Positions 1 to 5,650 of a DNA stretch of 16,920 nucleotides are shown here, piece after piece. The notes beneath the pieces were generated by a model. The model saw only the letters and a list, made by a program, of their open reading frames with translations. It did no database searches and had not been told where the DNA came from. Origin of the DNA: CAKRJP01 sp963589425. Its GTDB lineage: Bacteria; Bacillota; Clostridia; Lachnospirales; Lachnospiraceae. Position 1 is the first letter of the stretch. Each line of letters opens with the position of its first letter. The stretch covers positions 1 through 16,920 of the forward strand of contig CAVAKZ010000093.1 in NCBI GenBank assembly GCA_963589425.1, read 5' to 3'. Both the position numbers and the translations under genes were made by a program.

Positions 1-48
1 AATCCCTCTTTATTCAGAAAAGATGAGGATAAAAATACTCTGAGGATA

Positions 49-82
49 ATCCGGTTTATCCAAATGTTAGGATAAACCGGAT
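49..82. repeat. Perfect 13-bp inverted repeat at the left edge of the tnpB fragment
   Basis: ATCCGGTTTATCC (49-61) and GGATAAACCGGAT (70-82) are exact reverse complements around an 8-base loop. The right arm ends exactly where identity to IS66 tnpB begins (82), so the palindrome sits on the junction. No T-run follows on either strand, so it is not an obvious terminator. GAGGATAA also occurs twice just upstream (25-32 and 43-50). It could be the end of another mobile element or a recombination scar; the function is unknown. Confidence 0.7.
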
Positions 83-327
83 ACACAGACCTACGCTTTG
101 GGATGGACCGTCTGGCAGCACTGGTGGAGGCGCAGACAGGAAAGAAGCCCCATGTACCGGATACCCTTTATCTTTTCTGTGGGCGGCGGACAGACCGCAT
201 CAAAGGACTGGTGTGGGAAAGGGATGGATGGCTCCTGCTATACAAGAGATTGTCCGAAAGCCGTTTCCAATGGCCGCGCAGCCCGGAAGAAGTGCGTTCC
301 CTGACACCACAGCAGTTCCGATGGCTG
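82..327 (+). pseudogene. Internal fragment of IS66 TnpB (orf2)
   Basis: These 246 bases are identical by eye to 14414-14659 of the intact tnpB in the same window. They cover roughly codons 17 to 98 of the 120-codon gene: the YTDLRFGMDRLAAL block, LYLFCGRRTDRIKGL and the SLTPQQFRWL region. Both the first 16 codons and the C-terminal 22 codons are absent. The sequence on each side is unrelated to IS66. The frame stays open to 339 only because it runs into foreign sequence. It has no start signal and is not expected to be functional. Perfect identity means a very recent duplication, gene conversion, or an assembly artefact. Confidence 0.9.
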
Positions 328-335
328 CTATTGAA

Positions 336-491
336 CTAATGTAGTCCTGGTTTCTGCTCAAGATCTCGCTTTAATTGCTGATAAATGCTACAATCACGGC
401 TTGAAGCAATGTATGTTTTGGATGGGCAATCGAGCAGTTTTTCAATCTGCCCTAAGTCTTCGTTCTTTTGCTTATAAATGTATGCCTGCAT
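336..491 (-). CDS. Small hypothetical protein (51 aa) downstream of rep1
   Basis: The start is the ATG at 491-489, preceded on the minus strand by a strong AAGGAGG seven bases upstream; this is why the longer upstream frame is rejected. The product begins MQAYIYKQKNEDLGQ and ends RDLEQKPGLH, is charged, and has no signal peptide or membrane segment. The IYKQ start followed by a QLKRDL block faintly recalls the N-terminus of a small serine recombinase, but no catalytic motif is visible and I do not claim it. The stop lies only about nine bases from the breakpoint with the tnpB fragment, so the gene may be C-terminally truncated. It is on the same strand as rep1 but separated from it by about 240 bases containing hairpins. 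Function unknown. Confidence 0.5.
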   Translation of the reverse strand: MQAYIYKQKNEDLGQIEKLLDCPSKTYIASSRDCSIYQQLKRDLEQKPGLH

Positions 492-604
492 TTGATATCC
501 TCCTTGCAAGAAAAGTCTGACACATTTTTTGACTATTTGCAATGGGAAAATATACGGGAATATTGCTATTTTCTCCATTTTTTACACAATTTCGTGCTGC
601 TTTT

Positions 605-634
605 ACCCAAATACGACTCTGTTCGTATTTGGGT
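605..634. repeat. Hairpin downstream of rep1 (11-bp perfect stem)
   Basis: ACCCAAATACG (605-615) pairs perfectly with CGTATTTGGGT (624-634) across an 8-base loop. It lies about 100 bases beyond the rep1 stop. There is no T-run on either side, so it is not a standard intrinsic terminator. A hairpin of different sequence sits at the equivalent place behind rep2 (7576-7607), which suggests that structure rather than sequence is maintained. Confidence 0.7.
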
Positions 635-644
635 GGGCTGATTG

Positions 645-719
645 GTTCGTATAACAATTTTTATACGTACTTTAAGGGCGAATTTTGTCGAAAAATGCGA
701 TATTTTTTATCTGATAATT
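645..719. repeat. Conserved 75-bp element behind rep1, copy 1
   Basis: This stretch aligns without gaps to 7606-7680 behind rep2, at roughly 70% identity by eye. Conserved blocks are GTTCGTATAA, TATACG, AAGGGCGAA and CGAAAAA-GCGAT. CGTATA and TATACG form a small inverted repeat. It has no convincing coding frame. On the minus strand the core reads CGCCCTTA, a loose resemblance to the nick core of MOBQ/RSF1010-type oriT sequences, but a better oriT candidate lies next to the relaxase gene. A replication-control or 3'-UTR role is equally possible. Confidence 0.6.
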
Positions 720-728
720 TGATTTCAA

Positions 729-1928
729 TTATTTTTTTTTAACCGCTTCTTGATTTTCTTGAAACTCTTTCAAATCACTTTTTAACTTGTCCATAATTTT
801 GTCCGTATAGTTATTCTGACGCTCTGTAAAGTTCTGGAATGCCTGCGTACCGCTTGCAACTGCATGTGTTTGCTGTTTTCCTTCCTGCGGAGGTTTTGAT
901 TCTATGTCATCCTTCATAAGCTTTCGGAGATAGGAAAAGCGGCTGCGGATTCTCTTTTCTTCGTTCCGGCGCTTGATCTCAGCTGCTTTCTGGGCAATGT
1001 ATTGATAGCGTGCTTTTTCAATGTCTTCTTTTTGGCAGTTTGGCAGCTTGTGAGACGGAACCATGGCAACCATCGCGGTCAACTCGTCAAGTTGCTCTGT
1101 TGAGAGCTTCCAGTCTTGCAACGCATTTTCCCAGAGTGGGCGGCTTGGATCCTCTGCCATTGGTTCTTCTGGTACTTCTGTTTCAAGCTTTGGCAGCGTT
1201 TCAACCTCAAATCTGATACCAACGACAGTTCTGCCTTTCTTGATCGGCTCATATGTATACCTGCACTCGGTCTTTTCGTGCATTTCTTTTTGACAGCGTT
1301 TCAGAATGCGGTCATTAAAGACCTTGAAAGCTAGATAGCTTTCATCGTTATCACAATTCAAAAAATGACGTAGATCTTCAACCTTAACTTCCCATCTTTT
1401 GCGAAAACGATTCTTCTCCAAGTACAAAAAAAGGATATACGTATATCGACTGTTCAAATTTGTTATACTACGCAGCTTATAGCGTAAATAACGAAGATCC
1501 TCAACATTAAAAATGTATTTCATTGCTGGAGCAGAACAGGTTAATTTGATAGTCCAAATTCCATTTTCGTCCATTTCACCATACGCTTCCTCAAACAAAG
1601 CTATAGTATGTAGCTTTTTAGAGTTAACTTTTTCAATCTCAACTCCGCGATACAGATTAACCAACCGTTGAGACAAAACTGCTTTATTGATTTTCTTCAC
1701 TCCAAGGAGCTGTTCAAGTTCTCCCTTAGTGAAAATAACGGTTCGTTTTTCTGGCTTATGGCTGTCGATACGGGCGAGATAGGTGTCCAATATTTTAAAT
1801 TCTGCCAACGTCATATCAGACCGCCATAAAGATAATAAAGGCTGAGATTTCTGTACAGTCATTTTATTTTCTGGGTCTTTACCTGCCCCCTTAATCGGAT
1901 CAATTATGTTTCTATTTCTAGTCATCAT
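729..1928 (-). CDS. Rep_3 superfamily (RepB-type) plasmid replication initiator, replicon 1
   Basis: This is an initiator that would bind the adjacent iterons and open the plasmid origin. The start chosen is ATG 1928-1926, with GGAAGG six bases upstream. It overlaps the stop of the preceding 71-aa gene as TAATG, implying translational coupling; the product is 399 aa. Typical Rep_3 features are visible: an N-terminal winged helix with LAEFKILDTYLARID (about residues 40-55), then NSRYTYILFLYLEKNRF and a second winged helix through FNDRILKRCQKEM and YEPIKKGRTVVGIRFEV (about residues 160-255). The C-terminal tail (about 270-399) is charged and helical. Its stretch from about residue 280 to 372 is nearly identical to Rep2, while the N-terminal two thirds has diverged. 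An iteron-like TTGACCTAT inside its promoter suggests autorepression. Confidence 0.88.
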   Translation of the reverse strand: MMTRNRNIIDPIKGAGKDPENKMTVQKSQPLLSLWRSDMTLAEFKILDTYLARIDSHKPEKRTVIFTKGELEQLLGVKKINKAVLSQRLVNLYRGVEIEKVNSKKLHTIALFEEAYGEMDENGIWTIKLTCSAPAMKYIFNVEDLRYLRYKLRSITNLNSRYTYILFLYLEKNRFRKRWEVKVEDLRHFLNCDNDESYLAFKVFNDRILKRCQKEMHEKTECRYTYEPIKKGRTVVGIRFEVETLPKLETEVPEEPMAEDPSRPLWENALQDWKLSTEQLDELTAMVAMVPSHKLPNCQKEDIEKARYQYIAQKAAEIKRRNEEKRIRSRFSYLRKLMKDDIESKPPQEGKQQTHAVASGTQAFQNFTERQNNYTDKIMDKLKSDLKEFQENQEAVKKK

Positions 1929-2143
1929 TAATACCTTCCGGCTGAACACCAAGGAGAATACTCCCCTTCTTTTGTTCCATAGATTTCATAGTAATCTCTG
2001 CAAGTGGATAAATGTTGCTTAATTTCCGCTTCTGAAGGAATGGAATTTAACCCTCTAATATGGACAGCAAAATGGCGCAAAAACATTTCCATATTCACAA
2101 ATTGAATTCGTTCTTCGTCTAACATTTCTTCCAATGTTTTCAT
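1928..2143 (-). CDS. Small acidic protein (71 aa) translationally coupled to rep1
   Basis: The start is ATG 2143-2141, chosen because GAGGTG lies eight bases upstream. The product runs from MKTLEEMLDEERIQFV to SPWCSAGRY and has no transmembrane segment. It is the first gene after the rep1 promoter, and its TAA overlaps the rep1 ATG by one base, so it is probably a leader gene whose translation sets the level of Rep. A role as a copy-control cofactor is also possible. Replicon 2 has no such gene. I do not recognise a named family. Confidence 0.65.
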   Translation of the reverse strand: MKTLEEMLDEERIQFVNMEMFLRHFAVHIRGLNSIPSEAEIKQHLSTCRDYYEIYGTKEGEYSPWCSAGRY

Positions 2144-2161
2144 AAAAATCACCTCAACGAT

Positions 2162-2190
2162 ATTGTAGCAAATAGGTCAATAACTGTCAA
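2162..2190 (-). promoter_or_regulatory. rep1 promoter with an embedded iteron-like half site
   Basis: On the minus strand, TTGACA (2190-2185) and TACAAT (2167-2162) are separated by exactly 17 bases. The spacer contains TTGACCTAT, the same core found in the neighbouring iterons. Rep binding here would block RNA polymerase, the usual autoregulation of iteron plasmids (inference). Confidence 0.75.
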
Positions 2191-2197
2191 TAGTATT

Positions 2198-2286
2198 TAT
2201 TGACTTATAAGGAATATGAGGAATTTCTTATTGACCTATGAGGAATTTCTTATTGACCTATGAGGAATTTTTTATTGACCTATGCA
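2198..2286. repeat. Iterons of replicon 1 (22-bp direct repeats)
   Basis: There are two perfect or near-perfect 22-bp units at 2229-2250 and 2251-2272, each starting TATTGACCTATGA and ending GGAATTTCT or GGAATTTTT. They are flanked by a degenerate longer unit at 2198-2228 and a partial unit from 2273. This is the expected Rep binding array upstream of rep1. The GGAATTTCT half is shared with the replicon 2 iterons, while the TATTGACCTATGA half differs. Confidence 0.85.
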
Positions 2287-2382
2287 TATCAAAAAGCTAG
2301 CATTTATGCGGTTCACAGAACCCCCGTAATCAAGAGAGTAATCAAGAGAGTAATCAAGAGAGTAATCAAGCTATCAATCAAG
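2277..2382. repeat. Origin flank of replicon 1 with 12-bp repeats
   Basis: These 106 bases match 9109-9214 without gaps and with about three differences. They contain ATGCATATC, a short conserved spacer, then four 12-bp units GTAATCAAGAGA at 2326, 2338, 2350 and 2362 (the last ends CTA). Position and repeat structure fit an origin unwinding or accessory-protein binding region next to the iterons (inference). The adjacent GCGCAAAGCGC (2386-2396) with flanking TCAAGAA/TTCTTGA can form a further hairpin. Confidence 0.7.
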
Positions 2383-2456
2383 AAGCGCAAAGCGCTTTAA
2401 ATTCTTGATTTCAACGATAGTTTACTTCCAATCGGACAGTTACCGTACTGTTCGTT

Positions 2457-2519
2457 GAGCCAGCCGACCCACCGCCCCTATGGATTCCCATCGCTCTGGC
2501 TCTGCCGCCTTTTGGCGGC
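2457..2519. repeat. GC-rich double hairpin near origin 1
   Basis: GAGCCAG (2457-2463) pairs with CTGGCTC (2496-2502), and directly after it GCCGCC (2504-2509) pairs with GGCGGC (2514-2519) over a TTTT loop. The same two-hairpin block occurs at 9413-9470 near origin 2, where the second stem is GCCAC/GTGGC. The stem is kept although its sequence changed. It stands out as GC-rich in AT-rich surroundings. Candidates are a single-strand initiation or primosome assembly site, or a structured RNA. No gene is convincing here. Confidence 0.65.
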
Positions 2520-2558
2520 ACCACTAAATCAATGGAGAAGGATAATTTTACCACATAC

Positions 2559-2587
2559 TTGATTTTATAAATCGCATATGCTATAAT
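2559..2587 (+). promoter_or_regulatory. Promoter of the antisense (antitoxin) RNA
   Basis: TTGATT (2559-2564) and a perfect TATAAT (2582-2587) have a 17-base spacer. Transcription would start near 2594-2596 and run into the direct repeat and terminator described in the next entries. Confidence 0.75.
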
Positions 2588-2594
2588 GCCGATA

Positions 2595-2664
2595 GGCAAA
2601 GGATAATGCGAGTCCATGTTTGATCGCAAACAAAAAACCCCAGTGAGGCAACACTGGGGTTTTT
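2595..2664 (+). ncRNA. Putative RNAII-like antisense antitoxin of the type I TA locus
   Basis: This is a predicted RNA of about 70 nt from the 2559-2587 promoter to the T-run at 2664. Its 5' part (2599-2622) carries AAGGATAATGCG and TCCATGTTTGA, matching the plus strand over the toxin start region (2779-2805). The RNA is therefore complementary to the toxin mRNA around its start codon, although it is transcribed from a separate place. Its 3' part is the shared terminator. This is the arrangement known for RNAII of the Fst/par family (established); assignment of this locus to that family is inference. Confidence 0.65.
2632..2664. terminator. Bidirectional intrinsic terminator shared by toxin mRNA and antisense RNA
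   Basis: CCCCAGTG (2638-2645) pairs with CACTGGGG (2652-2659), with six A's before it and five T's after. It therefore terminates transcripts on both strands: the plus-strand antisense RNA and the minus-strand toxin mRNA. Confidence 0.9.
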
Positions 2665-2711
2665 CTATGCCGTTTTGTAGCAAGTGGCTTATTCCTGAGG
2701 CTAGCTACCGC

Positions 2712-2801
2712 CTAGATCTCTTCGTCTAACCATTTGCACACATAGTAGGCAACTATGCTCGCCAAAACTGAGAGAAAAAAGGATAATACGGAGTTGTCCA
2801 T
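2712..2801 (-). CDS. 29-aa hydrophobic peptide, Fst-like type I toxin
   Basis: The start ATG is at 2801-2799 and the stop TAG at 2714-2712. The peptide begins MDNSVLSFFLSVL, continues with a hydrophobic stretch ASIVAYYV and ends CKWLDEEI: one membrane-spanning helix plus a charged tail. That is the build of Fst/Ldr-type toxins, whose C-terminus is also rich in D and E (established). The ribosome site GGGGGTG (2816-2810) lies eight bases upstream and can pair perfectly with CACCCCC (minus strand, 2839-2833), so translation is probably held back in the mRNA leader. The 3' UTR sequence GGTAGCT can also pair with GGCTACC in the leader. If made, the peptide would insert in the membrane and harm the cell; its likely role is plasmid stabilisation. 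Confidence 0.7.
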   Translation of the reverse strand: MDNSVLSFFLSVLASIVAYYVCKWLDEEI

Positions 2802-2850
2802 GTTTGAAGCACCCCCTTTCTCTACCTGTATTGGGGGTGGTAGCCGCATA

Positions 2851-2879
2851 AGTATAACATAAATGTCAAAAAGGGTCAA
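2851..2879 (-). promoter_or_regulatory. Toxin mRNA promoter
   Basis: On the minus strand, TTGACC (2879-2874) and TATACT (2856-2851) have a 17-base spacer. The transcript would start near 2844, giving a 5' leader of about 43 nt that contains the ribosome-site-sequestering stem. Confidence 0.7.
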
Positions 2880-3164
2880 ACATTATCAGTTAATGGCATG
2901 GTTGTGCATGGATATGCCCTTAGAACGCTCTAAAATGCGTTTTAAGACATTTTAGAGTCATTAATGCTAAATTGTATAGGTAAGATACTAAAATTAATTT
3001 AAAAAGCGTTCTAAGCGGTCACAGAGCGATTTGTATTCTGCTTCACGCCCTCCTCACTTGAAATGTGTCAAAATAATTATGATACAAACTACTGACACAC
3101 GACGATTTTGAAGAGATTAACCTTGATCACACATGACTATGACGGGTCAACGGGGAAATTTTTT
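2880..3164. other. Gene-free stretch with inverted repeats
   Basis: I see no supported gene here. It holds TAGAACGCT (2921-2929) inverted as AGCGTTCTA (3005-3013), a nested 10-bp inverted repeat CTCTAAAATG/CATTTTAGAG (2928-2937 and 2948-2957), and TGTGTCA/TGACACA (3064-3070 and 3093-3099). These may be protein binding sites or hairpins at the 3' side of the mobilization accessory gene. Confidence 0.5.
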
Positions 3165-3440
3165 TCACTTGTCTGTAGAACTGTTCATCGCCTTTGAGTA
3201 ATAGTTTCCGCGGACTTCCTGTTGCTTTAAGAAGTTGATGAACTTTTGCAAATCGCCATCTTGAAACGGTCGTCCAAGAACGGACTCAGCAGCACCACCG
3301 ATTTCAATCAGCCGTTTGGTTCTTGCCTTACGTTCAGCTTGTTTTTCACGTTGGATGATAGCTTTCTTTTGCGCTTTGATTTGTTCAATGCGCTTATCAA
3401 GTTCAGCGATTTTCTGTTCAGATGATTTCTGTTCAGTCAT
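3165..3440 (-). CDS. Mobilization accessory protein (MobC/DUF3847-like), 91 aa
   Basis: The start ATG 3440-3438 is preceded by AAAGGAG nine bases upstream. The first 45 residues are a highly charged coiled coil (IAELDKRIEQIKAQKKAI). After this come RTKRLIEIGGAAESVLGRPF and a helix LQKFINFLKQQE. The R-T-K-R-L-I-E-x-G-G pattern is typical of small proteins found beside MobA/MobL relaxases in Firmicutes (established as an association; the family name is from memory). It is divergent from the relaxase gene, and the oriT candidate lies between them, so a DNA-binding relaxosome role is likely. There is no membrane segment. Confidence 0.65.
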   Translation of the reverse strand: MTEQKSSEQKIAELDKRIEQIKAQKKAIIQREKQAERKARTKRLIEIGGAAESVLGRPFQDGDLQKFINFLKQQEVRGNYYSKAMNSSTDK

Positions 3441-3565
3441 AATTTTATCTCCTTTCTTTCATATCAATCAAATTCAATAATAACATAAATAACATCCGCT
3501 TGCTAGAAAAATTAAAAAATGATATTATGGTTGCATAATCCCTGATAAGTGGCACTTACAGACAC

Positions 3566-3626
3566 ACTTGCTACGCAAGTATATCTGCTTAACAGTGCGC
3601 TCTCCGAGGGTTTTGAGCTTCGCTCA
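3566..3626 (+). other. Candidate oriT of the MOBQ-type relaxase
   Basis: ACTTGC-TAC-GCAAGT (3566-3580) forms a perfect 6-bp hairpin. It is followed after about a dozen bases by AACAGTGCGCTCT (3591-3603), which resembles the AAGTGCGCCCT nick core of RSF1010/pIP501-type oriTs. A second hairpin TGAGC-TTC-GCTCA is at 3614-3626. The block sits in the 232-bp divergent gap between accessory gene and relaxase gene, the usual place for MOBQ oriTs. The exact nick position cannot be read from sequence alone. Confidence 0.6.
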
Positions 3627-3672
3627 TTAAAAAACGGCAAGATCAGAATACGAAAAAGGAGAATTAAACAGT

Positions 3673-4785
3673 ATGGCAATATATCATTGTTCAATCAAAA
3701 ATATAAGTCGAAGCGGTGGCAGATCTGTCGTAGCAGCTTCAGCTTATCGTGCAGGTGAAAAGTTGGAAGATCAAGAAACGGGATTGATACATAACTACAC
3801 GAATAAATCAGAGGTTGCATATTCAGAAATATTTCTCTGCAAGAATGCACCGGAAGAATATCATAATCGAGAAGTCTTGTGGAATGCAGTTGAGAAAATT
3901 GAGAAGCAAAGCAATGCACGATTAGCGAGAGAATGGGAAGTGGCACTGCCTAACGAGCTGACTCTTGAGCAGAGTAAGCAGCTTGTTCGAGCCTTTGCGC
4001 AAAGCCTGACGGTTGAAGGTATGTGTGTGGATGCGAATATCCACTGGAAAGAAGGGAACCATCATGCGCATATCCTTGGAACGACCAGACCGATAGAATC
4101 CGATGGACAGTGGGGAAAGAAAGAGAAGAAAGCGTATGTCCTGGATGAACATGGACAAAAGATACCGCAAATAGATCCTGCAACAGGAAAGCAGAAAATA
4201 GGTGCGAGAGGGCGCAAGATATGGGAAAGGGTCACGGTAGAAGCCAACAACTGGAACAAACCAGAAAAAGTTGAGGAGTGGCGAAAACGCTGGGCAAACC
4301 AGTGTAATCATTATCTCGAACAAGAGCATCAGATAGACCACAGAAGCCTTGAACGGCAGGAAATAGAGAGAATCCCGACCGTGCATGAGGGATATGCTGC
4401 AAGGCAAATGGAAAAGCGAGGAAGGGCAGCTGATAGGTGTGAAATCAATCGAAGCATTGCGGAAGCCAACAGCCAACTGGACACGTTAACAAGGCAACAG
4501 GCACTCTTTACAAGACTAGCGACGATACGAAAAAAAGAGGAGGAAGAAGAGCATGAACGACTACAGTTTGGAATTGCAAGAACAGATGATGAATCAACTG
4601 GAAGAGATGCAGACAAAGATAGAGAATTACAAGCAGAGACTATCAGAAAGCGATATGCAGCGTTTGAGAGCCGTAGAGCAGGCGGAACAGTGTCGTATGA
4701 AGATGAACGAAGTAAGGGAAGAATTGGAACAACTTCGAGAAAACGTAAGCTTGAACGAGAAGAAGACGAACAGCTTGATTTCTGA
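3673..4785 (+). CDS. mobA: MobA/MobL-family conjugative relaxase (MOBQ)
   Basis: This is the relaxase that nicks oriT and pilots the strand during mobilization by a helper transfer system. The start ATG 3673 has AAAAAGGAG upstream. Family marks: MAIYHCSIKNISRSGGRSVVAA at the N-terminus with SAYRAGEKL (the likely catalytic tyrosine is in this motif, about residue 25), then AREWEVALPNEL, and the metal-binding histidines in HWKEGNHHAHILGTTRP (residues about 123-139). The C-terminal third is charged and helical. With 370 aa it is a compact relaxase without a primase domain. Its last 233 bases overlap a coiled-coil gene in another frame. Confidence 0.9.
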   Translation: MAIYHCSIKNISRSGGRSVVAASAYRAGEKLEDQETGLIHNYTNKSEVAYSEIFLCKNAPEEYHNREVLWNAVEKIEKQSNARLAREWEVALPNELTLEQSKQLVRAFAQSLTVEGMCVDANIHWKEGNHHAHILGTTRPIESDGQWGKKEKKAYVLDEHGQKIPQIDPATGKQKIGARGRKIWERVTVEANNWNKPEKVEEWRKRWANQCNHYLEQEHQIDHRSLERQEIERIPTVHEGYAARQMEKRGRAADRCEINRSIAEANSQLDTLTRQQALFTRLATIRKKEEEEEHERLQFGIARTDDESTGRDADKDRELQAETIRKRYAAFESRRAGGTVSYEDERSKGRIGTTSRKRKLEREEDEQLDF

Positions 4786-4861
4786 CATCAGAGAAAGAAA
4801 CAAGCAGCTTGAGAAGGACAACAAACGTTTGTCAAGGCAGCTTGCCTGTGTATTGTGCTGA
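4553..4861 (+). CDS. Coiled-coil protein (102 aa) overlapping the relaxase 3' end
   Basis: The ATG at 4553 is preceded by GAGGAGG nine to ten bases upstream, inside the relaxase gene and in a different frame, with a 233-base overlap. The product is almost entirely coiled coil from MNDYSLELQEQMMNQLEEM to NKQLEKDNKRLSRQL and ends ACVLC. Its stop TGA (4859-4861) overlaps the GTG start of the next ORF. Continuing in that next frame would add a transmembrane segment, so the two ORFs may be one membrane-anchored coiled-coil protein split by a frameshift, or two coupled genes. A mobilization accessory role is inferred from position only. Confidence 0.6.
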   Translation: MNDYSLELQEQMMNQLEEMQTKIENYKQRLSESDMQRLRAVEQAEQCRMKMNEVREELEQLRENVSLNEKKTNSLISDIRERNKQLEKDNKRLSRQLACVLC

Positions 4862-5157
4862 TCGGTGTGATACTGGTATGTGGCACATGCAATGGTAAGA
4901 TCATGAAGGAAAAAGAAGCATTGCAAAGGACTGTTGAGGAAACAAATACAGCGAACTGGTATTTGTGCAGCAATAGAGTACCAGTATATGATGCAGAGTA
5001 TCAGCAGATGGCAAAATATGTGATGGATGGAAGGGCAATGCAGGTTAAAGCTATTGGAGATGAATGGGTTGAGATTAAGTCACAAGGTCTGATCGGCTAC
5101 ATCAAAAGGGCAGATTTTGATAACTTTTTTTCTAAAATCAGCTTGAATATAGGCTGA
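4855..5157 (+). CDS. Membrane-anchored protein with SH3-like C-terminus (100 aa)
   Basis: It starts at GTG 4855, overlapping the stop of the coiled-coil gene (GTGCTGA). No good ribosome site is visible, so translation must be coupled or arise by frameshift; an ATG at 4903 is an alternative. Residues 1-12 (LIGVILVCGTC) are hydrophobic, and in this frame the hydrophobic run extends upstream of the GTG, which favours a frameshift fusion with the preceding gene. The remainder, with SNRVPVYDAEYQQMAKYVMDGRAMQV and EIKSQGLIGYIKRADF, resembles bacterial SH3-type domains, in which a short beta-barrel ends in G-Y-I-x-x-x-D. Function unknown. Confidence 0.5.
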   Translation: MLIGVILVCGTCNGKIMKEKEALQRTVEETNTANWYLCSNRVPVYDAEYQQMAKYVMDGRAMQVKAIGDEWVEIKSQGLIGYIKRADFDNFFSKISLNIG

Positions 5158-5531
5158 TCTCAATAGATGACTGCATATGTATCAAAAATATTATAATACA
5201 CTATGAGAAGGGAATGGAAAAGTTCGGTTACACGATAGAAAGGGGAGCATCGAGGGGAAAACGCGAGGTTTGCCACGTCGATCAAGCTACCCGTGAGGGC
5301 TTGTTAGGGAAGATGTTGAAAATGGTGCAAGTTTTAAGAAGAAAAAGAATGGTTAAATCTGCAAGTTTCGACTTCATCATCGTACCGCGAATGTTAGCTG
5401 CTTTTCGTTCGTTATTTTTTATTTTGTTTGTGATAATGTATCACAGTACGGCTAAAAGTTAGAGCTGCTGTTTATTTGTTAGGGGTGTATTAGAACATTA
5501 ATAGTTATACTATCGAAGTTGAAAAAAACAC
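5158..5531. other. Intergenic stretch after the mobilization genes
   Basis: It contains copy A of the structured repeat and a weak ORF at 5214-5462 that I do not call as a gene. That ORF's AAGGGA abuts the ATG with no spacing, and its first third is the repeat itself, although its C-terminus would encode a hydrophobic helix. TATAAT at about 5191 has no clear -35 partner. Confidence 0.4.
5241..5310 (+). repeat. Structured direct repeat, copy A
   Basis: It shares ATCGAGGGGAAAACG, GAGGTTTGCC, GATCAAG, GAGGG and CTTGTTAGGG with copy B (7386-7475), in the same orientation and order. In copy A the outer ATCGA pairs with TCGAT (5249-5282), and a second stem CAAG/CTTG with an inner CCC/GGG follows. 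Copy B keeps equivalent stems with changed bases. It is probably a structured RNA or DNA element; its position 3' of genes in both cases is compatible with a 3'-UTR element. The family was not recognised. Confidence 0.65.
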
Positions 5532-5560
5532 TTGACAAAATCCATTTGCACTTATAATAT
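5532..5560 (+). promoter_or_regulatory. Promoter of the secreted-protein gene
   Basis: TTGACA (5532-5537) and TAATAT (5555-5560) have a 17-base spacer; an overlapping TATAAT at 5553 would give 15. The start would be near 5567, only a few bases before the terminator hairpin, so full-length mRNA must read through that hairpin. Confidence 0.75.
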
Positions 5561-5572
5561 ACTTTATAAGGT

Positions 5573-5605
5573 AAAGGTGCCCTGAATATCAGGGCACCTT
5601 TTTCT
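5573..5605 (+). terminator. Intrinsic terminator in the leader, possible attenuator
   Basis: The 13-bp perfect stem AAAGGTGCCCTGA/TCAGGGCACCTTT (5573-5585 and 5589-5601) has a 3-base loop and is followed by T's. It lies between the promoter and the ribosome site of the secreted-protein gene. It could end upstream transcription, but because the promoter is before it, it also acts on the gene's own transcript. Confidence 0.8.
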
Positions 5606-5650
5606 GGTTTCTGCGCAGGAAAAAGAAAAAGGCAAAGGAGGAAATGTTAT

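Noticed and set aside
605..634. Hairpins behind rep1 and rep2 as intrinsic terminators
   Set aside because: Stems are strong, but neither strand has the T-run needed for intrinsic termination.
2411..2683. Minus-strand 90-aa frame over the toxin-antitoxin and GC-rich hairpin region
   Set aside because: It runs through the bidirectional terminator, the antisense RNA and the double hairpin. Its internal MDSHYPLP start is only the duplicated repeat that mimics the toxin start.
3922..4476. Minus-strand 184-aa frame opposite the relaxase
   Set aside because: It is a shadow of mobA; no start signal, and the product is hydrophobic and cysteine-rich as expected for the antisense of a charged helical protein.
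5214..5462. Plus-strand 82-aa frame with a hydrophobic C-terminus
   Set aside because: Its first third is the structured repeat also found at 7386, and the AAGGGA directly abuts the ATG. The same frame is short but open in copy B, so it is not impossible, but support is too weak.
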